A stretch of 7,638 nt of DNA, from contig JAJQGZ010000195.1 of NCBI GenBank assembly GCA_021200075.1, positions 1-7,638 of the forward strand. Reading direction: 5' to 3'. Shown one piece after another: positions 1 to 6,217 of this stretch (position 1 is the stretch's first letter; each line of letters begins with the position of its first letter). The notes under the pieces were generated by a model that was not told the origin of the DNA, did not search any database, and was given only the letters and a program-made list of their open reading frames with translations. Made by a program: the position numbers and the translations under genes. Origin of the DNA: Clostridiales bacterium. GTDB lineage: Bacteria > Bacillota > Clostridia > Oscillospirales > Acutalibacteraceae.

Positions 1-18
1 TCAATCGCTATGGATTTT

Positions 19-468
19 TTAGATGTTCAACTTCATTTTACAATCGGCCATTATATTTTCCTGTAATATATCATCTAAATACAGATTTTCGCTGTAATAA
101 ATTGGATTAGAATAAGAAGATGTAAATGATATAGAAAGCCAACCATCAATTGTTCCAAGATAATTAGTTTTTGTTAAGTTTGAACAACCATAAAACGCAT
201 AGTCACCAATACTTGCTATTCTATCTGCAATTATTACAGTTTTGACATAAGTATTATATTTATACCAAGGAATAGATGTTTTAGAACTGTAATTAGTCAT
301 ATCACCTGAACCACTAATAGTGAGAATACCTGTATCTGTGTTGAACAACCAAGTTACATTATCACCGCAGGTGCCGGAATAGGTTGAGGCAAAGGCGGTG
401 AGGTCAAGAGACGATGTAACGGACAAAAGCATTACAAATGATAATAATACAGACAAAACTCTTTTCAT
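19..468 (-). CDS. Truncated BspA-type leucine-rich-repeat secreted protein
   Basis: Product of 149 aa. Residues 1-28 form a signal peptide: MKR, a hydrophobic stretch (LSVLLSFVMLLSV), then an AFA-S cleavage motif. The mature N-terminus (SGTCGDNVTWLF, GILTISGSGDM, then IPWY) is the usual lead-in of BspA/LRR_5 proteins of gut Firmicutes. One repeat follows (IASIGDYAFYGCSNLT), then the YLGTIDGWLSISF / SNPIYYSENLYLDD segment that normally separates repeats. Family members usually carry many repeats and several hundred residues. Here the similarity stops near ENIM and about nine unrelated residues lead to TAA, so the gene looks cut short. I chose the ATG at 468, not the in-frame ATG at 561, because AGGAG lies 8 nt upstream and the signal peptide starts there. 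Such proteins are surface or secreted and are thought to bind host or matrix targets; no specific role can be given. It may be a fragment rather than a working gene. Confidence 0.7.
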   Translation of the reverse strand: MKRVLSVLLSFVMLLSVTSSLDLTAFASTYSGTCGDNVTWLFNTDTGILTISGSGDMTNYSSKTSIPWYKYNTYVKTVIIADRIASIGDYAFYGCSNLTKTNYLGTIDGWLSISFTSSYSNPIYYSENLYLDDILQENIMADCKMKLNI

Positions 469-476
469 ATTTATTA

Positions 477-481
477 CTCCT
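477..481 (-). promoter_or_regulatory. Ribosome binding site of the LRR protein gene
   Basis: AGGAG on the minus strand, 8 nt before the ATG at 466-468. A second GGAG lies 9 nt further upstream, giving a tandem GGAGTAATA motif. This site decides the start in favour of the signal-peptide methionine over the upstream in-frame ATG at 561. Confidence 0.75.
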
Positions 482-490
482 ATTACTCCC

Positions 491-535
491 AAAAACAAAA
501 TAAAAAAACGAAACCGTATGAGAAGTACGATTTCG
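491..535 (-). terminator. Intrinsic terminator-like hairpin in the LRR gene leader
   Basis: Read on the minus strand, CGAAATCGT (535-527) pairs with ACGGTTTCG (517-509). This is a 9-bp stem with one G-U pair and a 9-nt loop. It is followed directly by seven T residues and then a T-rich run to about 491. It lies about 40 nt upstream of the LRR gene start and points the same way, so a transcript reaching the gene from upstream would have to read through it. It could be an attenuator, the end of a small leader RNA, or a leftover terminator of a lost upstream gene. On the plus strand no T-tract follows, so it is directional. Confidence 0.65.
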
Positions 536-573
536 CTGATAGATGATATAATACTCCCCATCGACCTGGTAAT

Positions 574-579
574 AGTATA
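574..579 (-). promoter_or_regulatory. Possible extended -10 promoter for the LRR leader
   Basis: On the minus strand the sequence reads TGC-TATACT, an extended -10 element with five of six consensus bases. No good -35 box is seen at 16-18 nt upstream. If used, the transcript would start near 567 and have a leader of about 100 nt containing the terminator-like hairpin. The call rests on the -10 alone. Confidence 0.35.
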
Positions 580-600
580 GCATGGGTGGAGTTATCGGTT

Positions 601-731
601 GTGAGAGCGAGGTTTTTTACCGAACAATCAACCACTCCGACCAATTGTCGCAATTGCCCACCTCTACTTACACAGGAGAGGCAAAGAGGTAAAATTTTAT
701 TGCGGGCGGATGATATCCGCCCCTACGTGAA
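601..731. repeat. REP/MITE-like non-coding element with several palindromes
   Basis: This stretch has no credible gene but a dense set of short inverted repeats. CAATTG-TCG-CAATTG lies at 642-656. ACCTCT (660-665) pairs with AGAGGT (685-690), with an inner CCTCT/AGAGG pair at 661-665 and 677-681. GGGCGGAT-GAT-ATCCGCCC lies at 704-722, an 8-bp GC-rich stem followed by CTACG. The layout, with a CCACTCCGAC block, a CCACCTCT...AGAGG block and a GGGCGG hairpin ending in CCCCTACG, resembles dispersed intergenic repeats common in Clostridia genomes. Copy number cannot be seen from one copy, so mobility or dispersal is inferred from resemblance only. It separates the DUF2804 gene from the LRR gene and could also stabilise or terminate the DUF2804 transcript. 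Confidence 0.5.
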
Positions 732-759
732 ATTGTATAATAGCGTCATTAGTGTTATT

Positions 760-792
760 TATTTTAAGACTAATATTTTAAGACTAATATTT
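760..792. repeat. 14-bp tandem direct repeat at the end of the DUF2804 gene
   Basis: TTTTAAGACTAATA occurs at 762-775 and again at 776-789. The period-14 match runs from 760 to 792, giving about 2.4 copies. The second copy contains the DUF2804 stop codon (TAG on the minus strand, 784-786), and the extra copy lies downstream of that stop. It therefore does not alter the protein. Confidence 0.85.
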
Positions 793-1812
793 ATTATGCA
801 CTTTTTCGGCGAAGCAGAGGAAATCTTTAAATTTAATTACCTTGCCGTCGTCGAGAACTGCTTTGCCTGACATTCTGCCGAATACCTGGTGCTGGTTGGT
901 TACTATAAAACCGAGCGCACTTGTGTAATCACTTCTATCTAAAATAGGAACAAAATCACTTTCAAATCGACCGTCTGACGAGGTGAAAGTCCACGGGTCG
1001 GTATAATTATCACTGATATTAAATGTGACATCATCAATTTTATGCGCTTTGCCGTCGTAAAAAATAACATTTTCACTCGCCGCGGAGGTATCGCCGAAAC
1101 CGTATCCTAAATTAAAGCCGAAGCGGTGATTATCTAAATTTCCGGAACCCGAACACCAATACCAAACATTGTCATAAGTCCAAACTCCCCTGCCCCAGTC
1201 AAGACCACCAAAATCGGATTGAGGCGAAAGGCGGTAAATCTTGCCGTCATATTCGACCTTACCGCTTGCAGGCATACAATTGATTTTTTGGTTATAGTAA
1301 AAAGCCTTTTTATCCTCAGCCCAAGGGGTTGCGATAACCATAGTATTCTGCGGTTTATTGAGCAGAGTAATATTAGCTTTAAGCCCTCCGCCTTTATCAA
1401 ATGACGGAAAATCACAGCGGATTATGCGTTTATCACCTTTTACAAGGTATTCCATTGCCAGCTTTTTATTTTTGATTTTTACATCTCCGCTTTGTGTACT
1501 TGCGGGCATATTCAGTTTGCCGAGCGGAAACGGTAGAAGAACAGAATCCGTCTTTTGCAACGAAGCGGAAAAATCAAGAAAACTAACGCTGTCAAGTTCA
1601 AGATAGCCAAGGTCGGAAATTGTAAAGCACACCGCTATATCGTTCCTGTTTGATATAACACTGTAGTAATCCCATTCTTTAATCCTTGTTTTTCTCTTTT
1701 TAATATCATTTCTGTTATAAACCTGAACAAGACTTCTGCTCCAGCCGGGTTCGGCAAGTGAGCCATCAGGATTAAGTAAATTCTTATTTTCCGTAACTTC
1801 GTTATTCCTCAT
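784..1812 (-). CDS. DUF2804 family protein, function unknown
   Basis: Intact 342-aa protein with the full pattern I associate with DUF2804. The N-terminal part has LLNPDGSLAEPGWSRS (12-27), KEWDYYSV (45-52), DLGY (67-70) and SFLDF (77-81). The middle has INCMPASGKVEYDGK (177-191) and FGGLDWGRGVWTY (201-213). The C-terminal part has WYWCSGSG (217-224), FGFNLGYGFGD (231-241), a SEN / DGKAHKIDDV block (246-262), PW (273-274), a Q-x-FGR-x-SG motif (309-316) and FAEKV (334-338). The many conserved Trp, Gly and Asp residues suggest a mostly beta-strand fold. There is no signal peptide or membrane segment, so it is probably cytoplasmic. The start is secure: GGAGGT lies 6 nt upstream. It is transcribed alone, divergently from the gdhA remnant. 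No biochemical role is known to me and the neighbours do not suggest one. Confidence 0.88.
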   Translation of the reverse strand: MRNNEVTENKNLLNPDGSLAEPGWSRSLVQVYNRNDIKKRKTRIKEWDYYSVISNRNDIAVCFTISDLGYLELDSVSFLDFSASLQKTDSVLLPFPLGKLNMPASTQSGDVKIKNKKLAMEYLVKGDKRIIRCDFPSFDKGGGLKANITLLNKPQNTMVIATPWAEDKKAFYYNQKINCMPASGKVEYDGKIYRLSPQSDFGGLDWGRGVWTYDNVWYWCSGSGNLDNHRFGFNLGYGFGDTSAASENVIFYDGKAHKIDDVTFNISDNYTDPWTFTSSDGRFESDFVPILDRSDYTSALGFIVTNQHQVFGRMSGKAVLDDGKVIKFKDFLCFAEKVHNKY

Positions 1813-1818
1813 AGTATG

Positions 1819-1824
1819 ACCTCC
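1819..1824 (-). promoter_or_regulatory. Ribosome binding site of the DUF2804 gene
   Basis: GGAGGT on the minus strand, a near-perfect anti-16S match, 6 nt from the ATG at 1810-1812. It fixes the start codon. Confidence 0.85.
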
Positions 1825-1844
1825 GCATATAATTTCTTATCTTA

Positions 1845-1873
1845 ATTTTAGCATATCGCATAAAAGATTTCAA
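1845..1873 (-). promoter_or_regulatory. Sigma-A-type promoter of the DUF2804 gene
   Basis: On the minus strand, TTGAAA (1873-1868) and TAAAAT (1850-1845) are separated by exactly 17 bp, with TGC directly before the -10 (extended -10). Each hexamer differs from consensus at one position. Transcription should start near 1838, giving a leader of about 26 nt that contains the GGAGGT site. Confidence 0.75.
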
Positions 1874-1891
1874 TATTTTTATAATTTATTG

Positions 1892-1921
1892 TTGTAAAAT
1901 TACATCGCTTAGTGTTATAGT
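1892..1921 (+). promoter_or_regulatory. Probable promoter of the gdhA remnant
   Basis: TTGTAA (1892-1897) is followed after 18 bp by TATAGT (1916-1921), with TGT just before it as an extended -10. It is back-to-back with the DUF2804 promoter: the two -35 boxes are 18 bp apart. A start near 1928 would place a short palindrome at the very 5' end of the mRNA. Confidence 0.5.
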
Positions 1922-1926
1922 TAAAT

Positions 1927-1941
1927 TATGACATAGTCATA
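1927..1941. promoter_or_regulatory. Palindrome at the gdhA transcription start, possible operator
   Basis: TATGAC-ATA-GTCATA is a perfect 6-bp inverted repeat with a 3-nt centre. It lies between the predicted -10 (1916-1921) and the ribosome binding site (AGGAAAGGGG, 1941-1950). Its place over the expected +1 would suit a repressor site or a small 5' hairpin that protects the mRNA. I do not recognise it as a known regulator's box. Confidence 0.35.
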
Positions 1942-1957
1942 GGAAAGGGGTTTTGAT

Positions 1958-3321
1958 ATGAACAAATATATTGAAAATGTAATCAAAACTGTTGAAAAAA
2001 GAGACAGCGCAAAGCCTAAATACATACAGTGCGTTAAAGAGGTTTTCCGCTCTCTTAAAAAGGTAATCGAACAGCATCCGGAATATGTAGAAAACGATCT
2101 GCTGACGAGAATGGCTGAGCCTGACAGACTTGTTACATTCAGGGTTGCTTGGGTTGACGATAACAAGAAAACATAGATTAACCGAGGTTACCGTGTACAG
2201 TTTAATTCAAGCATTGGGCCTTACAAGGCGGTCTGCGTTTTCATCCGAGTGTAAATTCATCAATAATGTATTTCCTCGGAATTATTTCCTCGGATTTGAG
2301 AAAACATTTAAAAATTCACTTACAGGTCTTCCGATGGGCGGAGCAAAAGGCGGTTCGGACTTTGACCCGAGAGGAAAAAGCAAGGGCGAAGTAATGAGAT
2401 TTTGCCAATCGTTTATGACTGAGCTTTATCGTCATATCGGCCCGAATGTTGATGTTCCTGCCGGCGATATCGGAGTCGGGTCAAGGGAAATCGGCTTCTT
2501 ATTCGGGCAGTACAAGAGAATATCCGACGCTTTTGAAAACGGCGTTATCACCGGCAAAGGGCTTTCCTACGGCGGTTCACTGATAAGGCCCGAGGCGACC
2601 GGCTACGGTGCTGTTTATTATACCTGCGAAGTCTTCAAGCACGAGGGCGACAGCATAAAGGGCAAAACCTTTGCAATTTCAGGATTCGGTAATGTTGCTT
2701 GGGGGAGCGTGCAAAAAGATTGCAGAACTCGGCGGAATACCGGTTACTGTTTCAGGACCTGACGGATATGTTTACGACAAGGACGGAATTATTACGGACG
2801 AAAAAATTTCCTATCTCCTTGAAATGCGTGCGTCCGGGCGTGACAGATGTGAGGATTATGCCGATAAATTCGGCGTGCCTTTCTATAAAGGACAAAAACC
2901 GTGGGGCGTAAAGGTTGATGTGGCAATGCCCTGTGCAACGCAAAATGAAATCGGAATCTCGGAAGCAAAGCAAATTGCGGCAAACGGTATAAAGTACTAC
3001 ATAGAAGTGCGAATATGCCTACAACAGAGGAAGCTCTTAACTATCTTATGGATCTCGACGGCGTTATTGTTGCTCCGTCTAAGGCTGTCAATGCCGGCGG
3101 CGTATGTGTTTCCGGTCTGGAAATGAGCCAAAACAGCCAAAGACTTTCCTGGAGCGCGGAAGAGGTTGACACAAAGCTACGCAACGCTATGATTGCTATT
3201 CACAAAAATTCCGTTAAAGCCGCCGAAAAAATACGGTCTTGGTTACAATTTGGTTGCAGGTGCAAACATTGCAGGATTTGAAAAAGTTGCACAGGCAATG
3301 ATGGAACAAGACACCTATTAA
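1958..3321 (+). pseudogene. gdhA: Glutamate dehydrogenase, inactivated by six lesions
   Basis: An intact enzyme would interconvert glutamate with 2-oxoglutarate and ammonia. The pieces match the hexameric clostridial enzyme end to end. The lesions are: an in-frame TAG at 2174-2176 (codon 73); loss of one G in the YKGGL codons near 2226-2228; a 14-bp tandem duplication at 2270-2294; one extra G in the G-run 2701-2705; loss of one G near 3009 (IEVANMPTT region); and one extra A in the A-run 3226-3231. Reversing the indels gives 1350 nt, that is 449 residues plus stop, the family length. Conserved residues survive: Lys in YKGGL, TFKNSL and PMGGAKGG, Asp in VPAGD, and Ser in NAGGVCVSG. GFGNVAWG and SGPDGY resemble the NAD-dependent Clostridium symbiosum enzyme, so NAD use is inferred. 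Start: ATG 7 nt after AGGAAAGGGG. No full-length product can be made unless the lesions are sequencing errors. Confidence 0.93.
2270..2297 (+). repeat. 14-bp tandem duplication inside gdhA
   Basis: ATTTCCTCGGA occurs at 2270-2280 and 2284-2294, with period 14. Intact relatives have a single Tyr/Lys-Phe-Leu-Gly-Phe-Glu segment here (as in MYFLGFEKTFK). The second copy inserts 14 nt and shifts the frame. This is typical of replication slippage and not of homopolymer miscalling. Confidence 0.85.
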
Positions 3322-3350
3322 TATATTAATTTTATATCATAAGTAAAATC

Positions 3351-3394
3351 GGGACTGTCTCGCAAAATATGAGGCAGTCCCTTTATATATGTTT
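3351..3394. terminator. Bidirectional intrinsic terminator between gdhA and uvrA
   Basis: GGGACTGTCTC (3351-3361) pairs with GAGGCAGTCCC (3371-3381): an 11-bp stem with one G-U wobble and a 9-nt loop. On the plus strand it is followed by TTTATATATG and a T-run (3392-3396), ending gdhA transcription. On the minus strand, past the uvrA stop, the stem is followed by GATTTTAC, so it can also end the MATE-uvrA operon. One hairpin between two convergent genes is a common arrangement. Confidence 0.85.
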
Positions 3395-6217
3395 TTATTT
3401 TTTCAACAGCGGTTTAAGATATTGACCTGTATAGGATTGCTCACATTCCGCAACCTGCTCCGGCGTTCCGGTAGAAACTACCGTACCACCGCCGTCACCG
3501 CCCTCGGGGCCTAAGTCAATAATATAATCGGCAGTTTTAATAATATCAAGATTATGCTCTATTACAACGACCGTATTCCCCGAATCAACAAGCATATTAA
3601 GCACATTCACAAGACGATGTACATCTGCGGTATGCAGACCGGTTGTCGGCTCGTCAAGAATATAAATCGTCTTGCCGGTACTTCTGCGAGAAAGCTCTGT
3701 TGCGAGCTTTACACGCTGCGCTTCACCGCCTGAAAGCGTTGTTGCGCTCTGCCCTATTTTGATATATCCGAGACCGACATCCTGAAGCGTTTTCAGCTTT
3801 CTGTAAATTTTAGGCTGTTGAGAGAAAAATTCCACTCCCTCGTCAACCGTCATTTCAAGAACATCAAATATTGATTTGCCCTTAAATTTAACTTCAAGAG
3901 TTTCCCTGTTATATCTCTTGCCTGAGCAGACCTCACACGGAACATAAACATCGGCTAAAAAGTGCATTTCAATTCTAACTATACCGTCGCCCTCGCATGC
4001 TTCGCATCTGCCGCCTTTTACATTAAAAGAAAATCTGTTTGCCTTATATCCTCTTTGCTTTGCGTCGGAGGTTTGTGCAAAAAGCTCTCTGATATCGTTA
4101 AATACTCCGGTGTATGTGGCAGGGTTTGACCTCGGTGTTCTGCCGATCGGCGATTGATCAATGTTTATAACCTTGTCAAGATTATCAGCACCGGTGATTT
4201 TATCAAATTTACCGGGTCTTTTTTTTGCACCGTTTAAAGTATTTGCAAGATATTTATATAAAATTTCATTGACAAGGCTTGATTTGCCGGAACCGGACAC
4301 TCCGGTGACGGCGACAAATTCACCGAGCGGAATTTCCACGGTAATATTTTGAAGGTTATTTTCCTTTGCGCCGAATACCGTGAGTTTTTTTGAATTGCCC
4401 TTTCTTCTTTTTTCCGGTACTGGAATAAATCTCTTACCGCTGAGATACATACCTGTAATTGAGCGTTCGCAATTAATAATATCGTCAACACTGCCTGCGG
4501 CAACCAGCTCGCCGCCGTGTATTCCGGCACCCGGCCCTATGTCTACAACAAAATCGGCATTTCTCATTGTGTCCTCATCATGCTCAACAACTATGAGAGT
4601 ATTGCCAAGGTCTCTTAGATTTTTGAGCGTTAAAAGGAGCTTTTCATTGTCCCGCTGATGAAGTCCGATAGAAGGCTCATCAAGAATATACAGCACTCCC
4701 ATAAGGGATGATCCGATCTGTGTTGCAAGGCGAATACGCTGTGCTTCTCCGCCGGAAAGAGTGGCGGCTTCTCTCGAAAGAGAAAGATAGCCGAGACCTA
4801 CGGAATTAAGAAAGGTCAAACGCTGTTTAATCTCATTTATAACAAGATTTCCGATAATCTCCTGCCTGTACGTCAGTTTAAGAGACGATATAAATTCAAG
4901 CTCCTGTGAAATCGGCATCGAACAAAATTCGTATATATTTATGCCGCCGACGGTAACGCTGAGTATTTCGGGCGTAAGACGGGAACCGCCGCAGTCTGGA
5001 CATACGCAAGTTATCATAACAGACTCTATATCAGACCTTGCCCAATCCGAATTTGACTCGGCATAACGGCGTTCAAGATTAGGAATAATACCCTCAAAAT
5101 CGTTTCTATATACTCCTTTGCCGTAAGAGGTAACTCTTTTCATTTCAATCTTTTTTTCATTGGTTCCGTAAAGCAGAGTGTTTAAACCTTCTGAGTTAAT
5201 CATTTCAACAGGAACATCAAGAGAAAAATTATATGCCTTTGCAATTCCTTCAAAATACATTCGGGCAATACTTCCCTCTTTAATATTCCAGCCGGACGCT
5301 TTTACGGCTCCCTGATTTATTGAAAGCTTTTTGTTCGGAATAATAAGCTCCGGCGAAATTTTCTTATATGCACCGAGACCGCCGCATTTTTTACAAGCAC
5401 CGAAAGGATTGTTAAAGGAAAACATACGAGGACTCATTTCCTCTATTACGGCGCCGTGCTCGGGACAAGCATAATTCAGCGAAAAAAGTTCTTCTCTTTT
5501 GCCGACAATATCAATCAAGACAACTCCGTTTGCAAGACGAGTTGCCGTTTCGACGGAATCTGCAAGTCTTGATTTAATGCCGTCTCCTATAACAAGGCGG
5601 TCAACAATTACTTCAATATTATGCTTTTTGTTTTTATCAAGTTTGATATCCTCTGATAAATCATAGACAGATGAGTCGACACGAATATGAACATATCCCG
5701 ATTTACGCAAGTTGTCAAGTTCCTTTATATACTCGCCCTTGCGGCCCCGTACAATAGGCGCCATAACCTGTATGCGTGTTTTGTCCTCAAGCAACATAAC
5801 GCTGTCAACTATTTGGTCAACGGTTTGCTGAGTAATTTCTCTGCCGCATTTTGTACAATGCGGTGTCCCGATACGAGCATAAAGCAAACGCAGATAATCA
5901 TAAATTTCCGTAACCGTACCGACGGTTGATCGAAGATTTCTACTCGTTGTTTTTTGGTCTATTGATATTGCGGGAGAAAGACCGTCAATATAGTCGACAT
6001 CCGGCTTTTCCATCTGACCCAAAAATTGCCTTGCATACGATGAAAGGGATTCACCATACCTGCGCTGACCCTCAGCAAATATTGTATCAAAAGCAAGACT
6101 TGATTTACCCGAACCTGATAAACCGGTAAAAACAATCAGCTTATCCCTCGGTATTTCAAGGTCGATGTTTTTAAGATTATGCTCTCTTGCTCCTTTAATT
6201 ATGATGTTTTTATTCAT
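3395..6217 (-). CDS. uvrA: UvrABC excinuclease subunit A
   Basis: Intact 940-aa UvrA, the usual length. UvrA is the DNA-damage sensor of nucleotide excision repair: a dimeric ABC-type ATPase that finds distorted DNA and loads UvrB. First ATPase half: Walker A GLSGSGKS (32-39), ABC signature LSGGEAQR (487-494), Walker B VLYILDEPS (508-516). Second half: Walker A GVSGSGKS (639-646), signature LSGGEAQR (828-835), Walker B IYILDEPT (851-858). The C-terminal zinc finger is C738-x2-C741 ... C761-x2-C764. The insertion zinc site reads C251-P-E-H254 ... C275-x2-C278, with His replacing one Cys as in some Clostridia. Its ATG overlaps the end of the MATE gene by 8 nt, and a GGTGAG ribosome binding site (6223-6228) lies inside that gene, so the two are cotranscribed and probably translationally coupled. 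No uvrB or uvrC is in view. No damage or frameshift is seen. Confidence 0.98.
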   Translation of the reverse strand: MNKNIIIKGAREHNLKNIDLEIPRDKLIVFTGLSGSGKSSLAFDTIFAEGQRRYGESLSSYARQFLGQMEKPDVDYIDGLSPAISIDQKTTSRNLRSTVGTVTEIYDYLRLLYARIGTPHCTKCGREITQQTVDQIVDSVMLLEDKTRIQVMAPIVRGRKGEYIKELDNLRKSGYVHIRVDSSVYDLSEDIKLDKNKKHNIEVIVDRLVIGDGIKSRLADSVETATRLANGVVLIDIVGKREELFSLNYACPEHGAVIEEMSPRMFSFNNPFGACKKCGGLGAYKKISPELIIPNKKLSINQGAVKASGWNIKEGSIARMYFEGIAKAYNFSLDVPVEMINSEGLNTLLYGTNEKKIEMKRVTSYGKGVYRNDFEGIIPNLERRYAESNSDWARSDIESVMITCVCPDCGGSRLTPEILSVTVGGINIYEFCSMPISQELEFISSLKLTYRQEIIGNLVINEIKQRLTFLNSVGLGYLSLSREAATLSGGEAQRIRLATQIGSSLMGVLYILDEPSIGLHQRDNEKLLLTLKNLRDLGNTLIVVEHDEDTMRNADFVVDIGPGAGIHGGELVAAGSVDDIINCERSITGMYLSGKRFIPVPEKRRKGNSKKLTVFGAKENNLQNITVEIPLGEFVAVTGVSGSGKSSLVNEILYKYLANTLNGAKKRPGKFDKITGADNLDKVINIDQSPIGRTPRSNPATYTGVFNDIRELFAQTSDAKQRGYKANRFSFNVKGGRCEACEGDGIVRIEMHFLADVYVPCEVCSGKRYNRETLEVKFKGKSIFDVLEMTVDEGVEFFSQQPKIYRKLKTLQDVGLGYIKIGQSATTLSGGEAQRVKLATELSRRSTGKTIYILDEPTTGLHTADVHRLVNVLNMLVDSGNTVVVIEHNLDIIKTADYIIDLGPEGGDGGGTVVSTGTPEQVAECEQSYTGQYLKPLLKK

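Noticed and set aside
469..561. Longer N-terminus of the LRR protein from the in-frame ATG at 561
   Set aside because: It would translate through the terminator hairpin and T-tract, has only a weak AGGT upstream, and puts a second hydrophobic stretch before a normal signal peptide. The ATG at 468 with AGGAG is far better.
736..741. Perfect TATAAT on the plus strand
   Set aside because: There is no -35 at a proper distance and nothing to transcribe downstream except the antisense strand of DUF2804; likely chance in AT-rich DNA.
586..870. Plus-strand open frame of 94 codons
   Set aside because: It spans the palindromic non-coding element and runs antisense into the DUF2804 gene; its product has no recognisable features and it has no convincing ribosome binding site.
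2174..2176. Amber codon as a site of pyrrolysine or suppressor decoding in gdhA
   Set aside because: The frame is broken at five other places, and codon 73 is a variable non-catalytic position in the family; simple nonsense mutation explains it.
2701..3231. Programmed ribosomal frameshifting in gdhA
   Set aside because: The indels are scattered, of both signs, and lack slippery heptamers with downstream structures; glutamate dehydrogenases do not use frameshifting.
4161..6129. Plus-strand open frames (for example 4161-4352, 4380-4658, 5687-5929, 5926-6129)
   Set aside because: All lie antisense inside the conserved uvrA coding sequence and show no independent coding features.
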